64,000 nucleotides of DNA from Ziziphus jujuba (Eukaryota; Streptophyta; Magnoliopsida; Rosales; Rhamnaceae), in NCBI RefSeq assembly GCF_031755915.1, contig NC_083390.1, positions 20,569,501-20,633,500 of the forward strand. The letters run 5' to 3'. A program made the position numbers and the translations under genes. The notes beneath the pieces are model-generated. The model did no database searches, was not told the origin of the DNA, and was given only the letters and a program-made list of their open reading frames with translations. Positions 61,310-64,000 of the stretch are shown in pieces (position 1 is the first letter of the stretch; every line of letters starts with the position of its first letter).

Positions 61310-61999
61310 TTAAAATTTATTATTTGAAACTGAATTAATGTATGTTTTTCCTTTAAATATTTACGGGAAATTTATGTGTGTACTGTTGAAAATGGCAAAA
61401 AAGCATAAGGGTTGCATGCATATCCATGGTTTTTCATGGCTAAGAAGAGTCTTAACATTCTAATTTCTAGTCACTTATTTTAAAGCCCAACAGAATATGA
61501 ATGTCTGACTAGCTTTTGAAAAGTATTTTTGGTTAAGGGCTCTTATTGTTCGACAAACTATAAAAACCATCACATCAAATGGACATACCATATATTAATA
61601 ATAATATTATACGAATACAAAAAGATCTTCACTAATTAAGAATTAAGAACGTGGTACATAAAGCTAGAACTATATATATATATAATATAGTCTCTCACAT
61701 ACCTTATGAGTGGGGATTAATATCGCATTCTCTTGGTACGAAAATTTGCTTGAGCAAATTAATCATCGTTTTAGTGCACACATAAATCACGTTGTTTGAC
61801 AAATTAAGTGTATTTGGGAAATTATCATTTTTTTTTTTTCAATTCTGCTTATATATTCTCTCTCTAGTGACCTTATTACCTGATTTAATGATTAATTCAC
61901 CCAACATTTTCAACCATTCTGCTTGATATATATACCCCAATTTAAGATCTAACAAATCTTGAACGGACCCAAAATCTTAATCATTAAGTTTTAGCTAAT

Positions 62000-62041
<42 letters not shown>

Positions 62042-63156
62042 CAACCATGTTGTGGGATATATATATATATATATATATATATCTTCATGATCTCGATCAA
62101 ATTAGCGTGGACTATATATATATATATATTACTCAAATATAGTCACTTTTTTATTTTCTCATGTAATTGAAGATACTAAATATTGAGGACAAAATTAGAA
62201 AGTAGGGACCTTATAATTGGCAAAACTAACCTTTTGGGAGGCATATACGCTGAGGAGTATAACCAGCCTTGGAAGAAAATCCTCTGAGGTTTCTGAGGGA
62301 GGTAGCTGTCGGGCATAGTCACCAAACTATGAACATAATTTCAATAGTTTGGATTTGGAAGTCCTAGTACCAATTTAGAAGTCTGTCTTTCATTCGTAAT
62401 GAAGAATGTAGTTACTTTTCCCACTAGCTATATATTAGGTTACAACAACCAATATTGACGGAAGAATGTGAATAATTAGTCATCCAATGGAAATGGGACC
62501 TATATATTTATATATATATATGGGGCAAAGTGCCTACCATATACATTGCAAGGGGCATTTGCAATAAAGTGCAAATTGGAAATCCATTATTTGGGAGAAT
62601 AGTAATTATGTATATGTATATATGGAGCAGACAACACGTAGTGGAAAAGATCTTGAAAATGTATGGTCTCAAATCCTATATATATTTGAGTGAGTCTTGT
62701 TGCGGGGGATACATATAATTTGATGAGAAGAAAGTTTTACAGACGATCGAGGAACCACAATCATGTTTTCTTTCCTACATAACCAATCAGTCAATGTTTC
62801 GTGAGCTGTGGTAATATGTTAAAAGGGGATATATGCAGACTATTACAGTAGCACCAGATATGCACACTGTGTGACAGAAGGTCTGACTTAAATGTCCCAC
62901 ATCCAAGACATAATAATGATAATTGAATACCATTTTGAATTTATATTTTGTATGTTTATATAATACCAAGACAAAAGACTTCATGTGTGTGTATCTATTA
63001 TATTCCTTCGGATTATGTAGGATGGCCCAAGCAGCATGTTTCATGACCTTCTAATTTCTTTCTTTAATTCTTAGGATCAAAATTAAAATTTTAAGTTGAT
63101 TTTCACAGCTAGGTATGCCCCTACAAATCCAAACAACTCCAATTTTTCTTCTTCTT
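61281..63156. other. AT-rich intergenic DNA with several (AT)n runs
   Basis: (AT)n tracts lie at about 61277-61305, 61670-61687, 62003-62030, 62059-62083 and 62113-62130. I see no gene; the open frames are too short and have no motifs. Confidence 0.5.
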
Positions 63157-63600
63157 TTTTTTTTTTTTTTTTTTGGATAAAAAGCATATTTATTAATGAT
63201 AAAATAGAAACCGGAAATACATTATGTATCCCTATTAGTAGAAAGAAGACAATAAGGTGCTTCTTCTAACCATACCATAAAATCATCTGATGTAAGTGCA
63301 CGCCTAGCCAGTACATGAGCCACTTTGCTAGCTTCTCTATTTGCATAAACATATCTGAAAATTATCATAAGAAACTAACAGAATTTTTATATCTTCAACC
63401 GAGGAAAAAAAAAATCCAATTTAAACCTCTAAAAATCAAAATCTCCCACTACTAAATTAATAGCCCCTTTGTGAATCAGGGTGAGCTCACCCCCATTAAA
63501 ACCAGATTTGGCAATGCTTCGTATATGGCCATAGGCTCCATGGTCATCAGAGGATCAAAAGACGGTGATAATGTTTGGACACTGCTGTCATAACTTCACC
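63157..63600 (-). mobile_element. LINE 3' remnant, RNase H end
   Basis: On the minus strand 63353-63223 encodes YVYANREASKVAHVLARRAL then WLEEAP and a stop, the typical last motif of the plant LINE RNase H domain (REAN.VAH.LA). A poly-T run at about 63157-63174 on the plus strand is the element's poly-A tail. Upstream (to 63600) the frame is broken but has RNase H-like pieces. It is a different insertion from the LINE at 59075, same orientation. Confidence 0.7.
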
Positions 63601-64000
63601 ATTTGCATTACGACTGACAAGACCAACTCCCAGTTGATTTCCTTGTTATTACACACGTTAACGAAATTTGTTCAGTATAAATATATAATCCAGCTTGTGC
63701 ACCATATTAGTTACGCAATGAGACTAATTTTTTTTTCTTTTTTTTTGGCGTCGTTATCAATATTGAGATTATTTAAGGGAAATATATTTATATACATCAC
63801 GCACAAGAAACATGTTTCTTATTAAAACATAAATTAGATGTATTACTGTGTGACCAATGAAAGTATATTCTCTTCAGGTAAATAATATCACACAGCTAAT
63901 TAAATGAATTAGGAACCCAAAGTTACAAAATAGCCTGCAAATTGGTTGTTGAATAGACAAGTGTAGTTAGTCTAATGGTATGCACTTCATTCACACTTTG
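63601..64000. other. Window edge, nothing recognised
   Basis: AT-rich DNA with no gene. The last 40 bases contain TTAGTCTAATGGTA, which looks a little like a tRNA A-box, but the sequence stops before it can be judged. Confidence 0.4.

Noticed and set aside
63961..64000. Possible start of a tRNA or SINE (TTAGTCTAATGGTA)
   Set aside because: The window ends before a B-box or acceptor stem could be seen.

Overview
The window is nuclear DNA of a flowering plant, most likely a eudicot. It is very AT-rich, has long homopolymer and (AT)n runs, has spliced genes with GT-AG introns and AT-rich intron bodies, and carries plant-type Copia, CACTA, hAT, Harbinger and LINE sequences. No species can be named from the sequence alone.

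Left third (about 1-17,000): mostly transposon-derived. A Harbinger-like element (2025-3151) and a long-inverted-repeat element (4695-5573) lead into a segmental duplicate (5587 to about 15,640) of the 3' part of a family-14 glycosyltransferase gene. This copy is a pseudogene. It was later hit by a solo LTR (6535-7102, perfect 5-bp target duplication) and by a 6.7-kb CACTA-like element (7981-14658). The CACTA interior is mostly arrays of GGCGACGC/GCGTCGCC hairpins and a tandem repeat containing tRNA-promoter-like boxes.

Middle (about 17,000-31,100): two decayed copies of an unrecognised small membrane-protein gene, a roughly 0.6-kb inverted duplication (18505-19145 against 28935-29545), a foldback MITE, a nearly full-length Copia retrotransposon with two in-frame stops (23689-28584), and nested hAT-like elements (29899-31024).

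Genic block (31,363-55,809): an apparently intact 4-exon GT14 beta-glucuronosyltransferase-like gene on the minus strand, a 4-exon ELL-associated-factor (EAF)-like gene on the minus strand, and, head-to-head with it, an 11-exon ABCG7 half-transporter gene on the plus strand. Two intronless paralogous genes follow, encoding small proteins with a conserved core and one membrane segment. These five genes have unrelated jobs (arabinogalactan glycosylation, Pol II elongation, membrane transport, unknown); plant genes are not in operons and I infer no joint pathway.

Right end (about 55,810-64,000): low-complexity DNA, a 5'-truncated LINE on the minus strand (59075-61280) whose reverse-transcriptase active site is mutated, and a second LINE 3' remnant (63157-63600). 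Exon boundaries were worked out by hand from splice sites, reading phase and family similarity; no database search was run.
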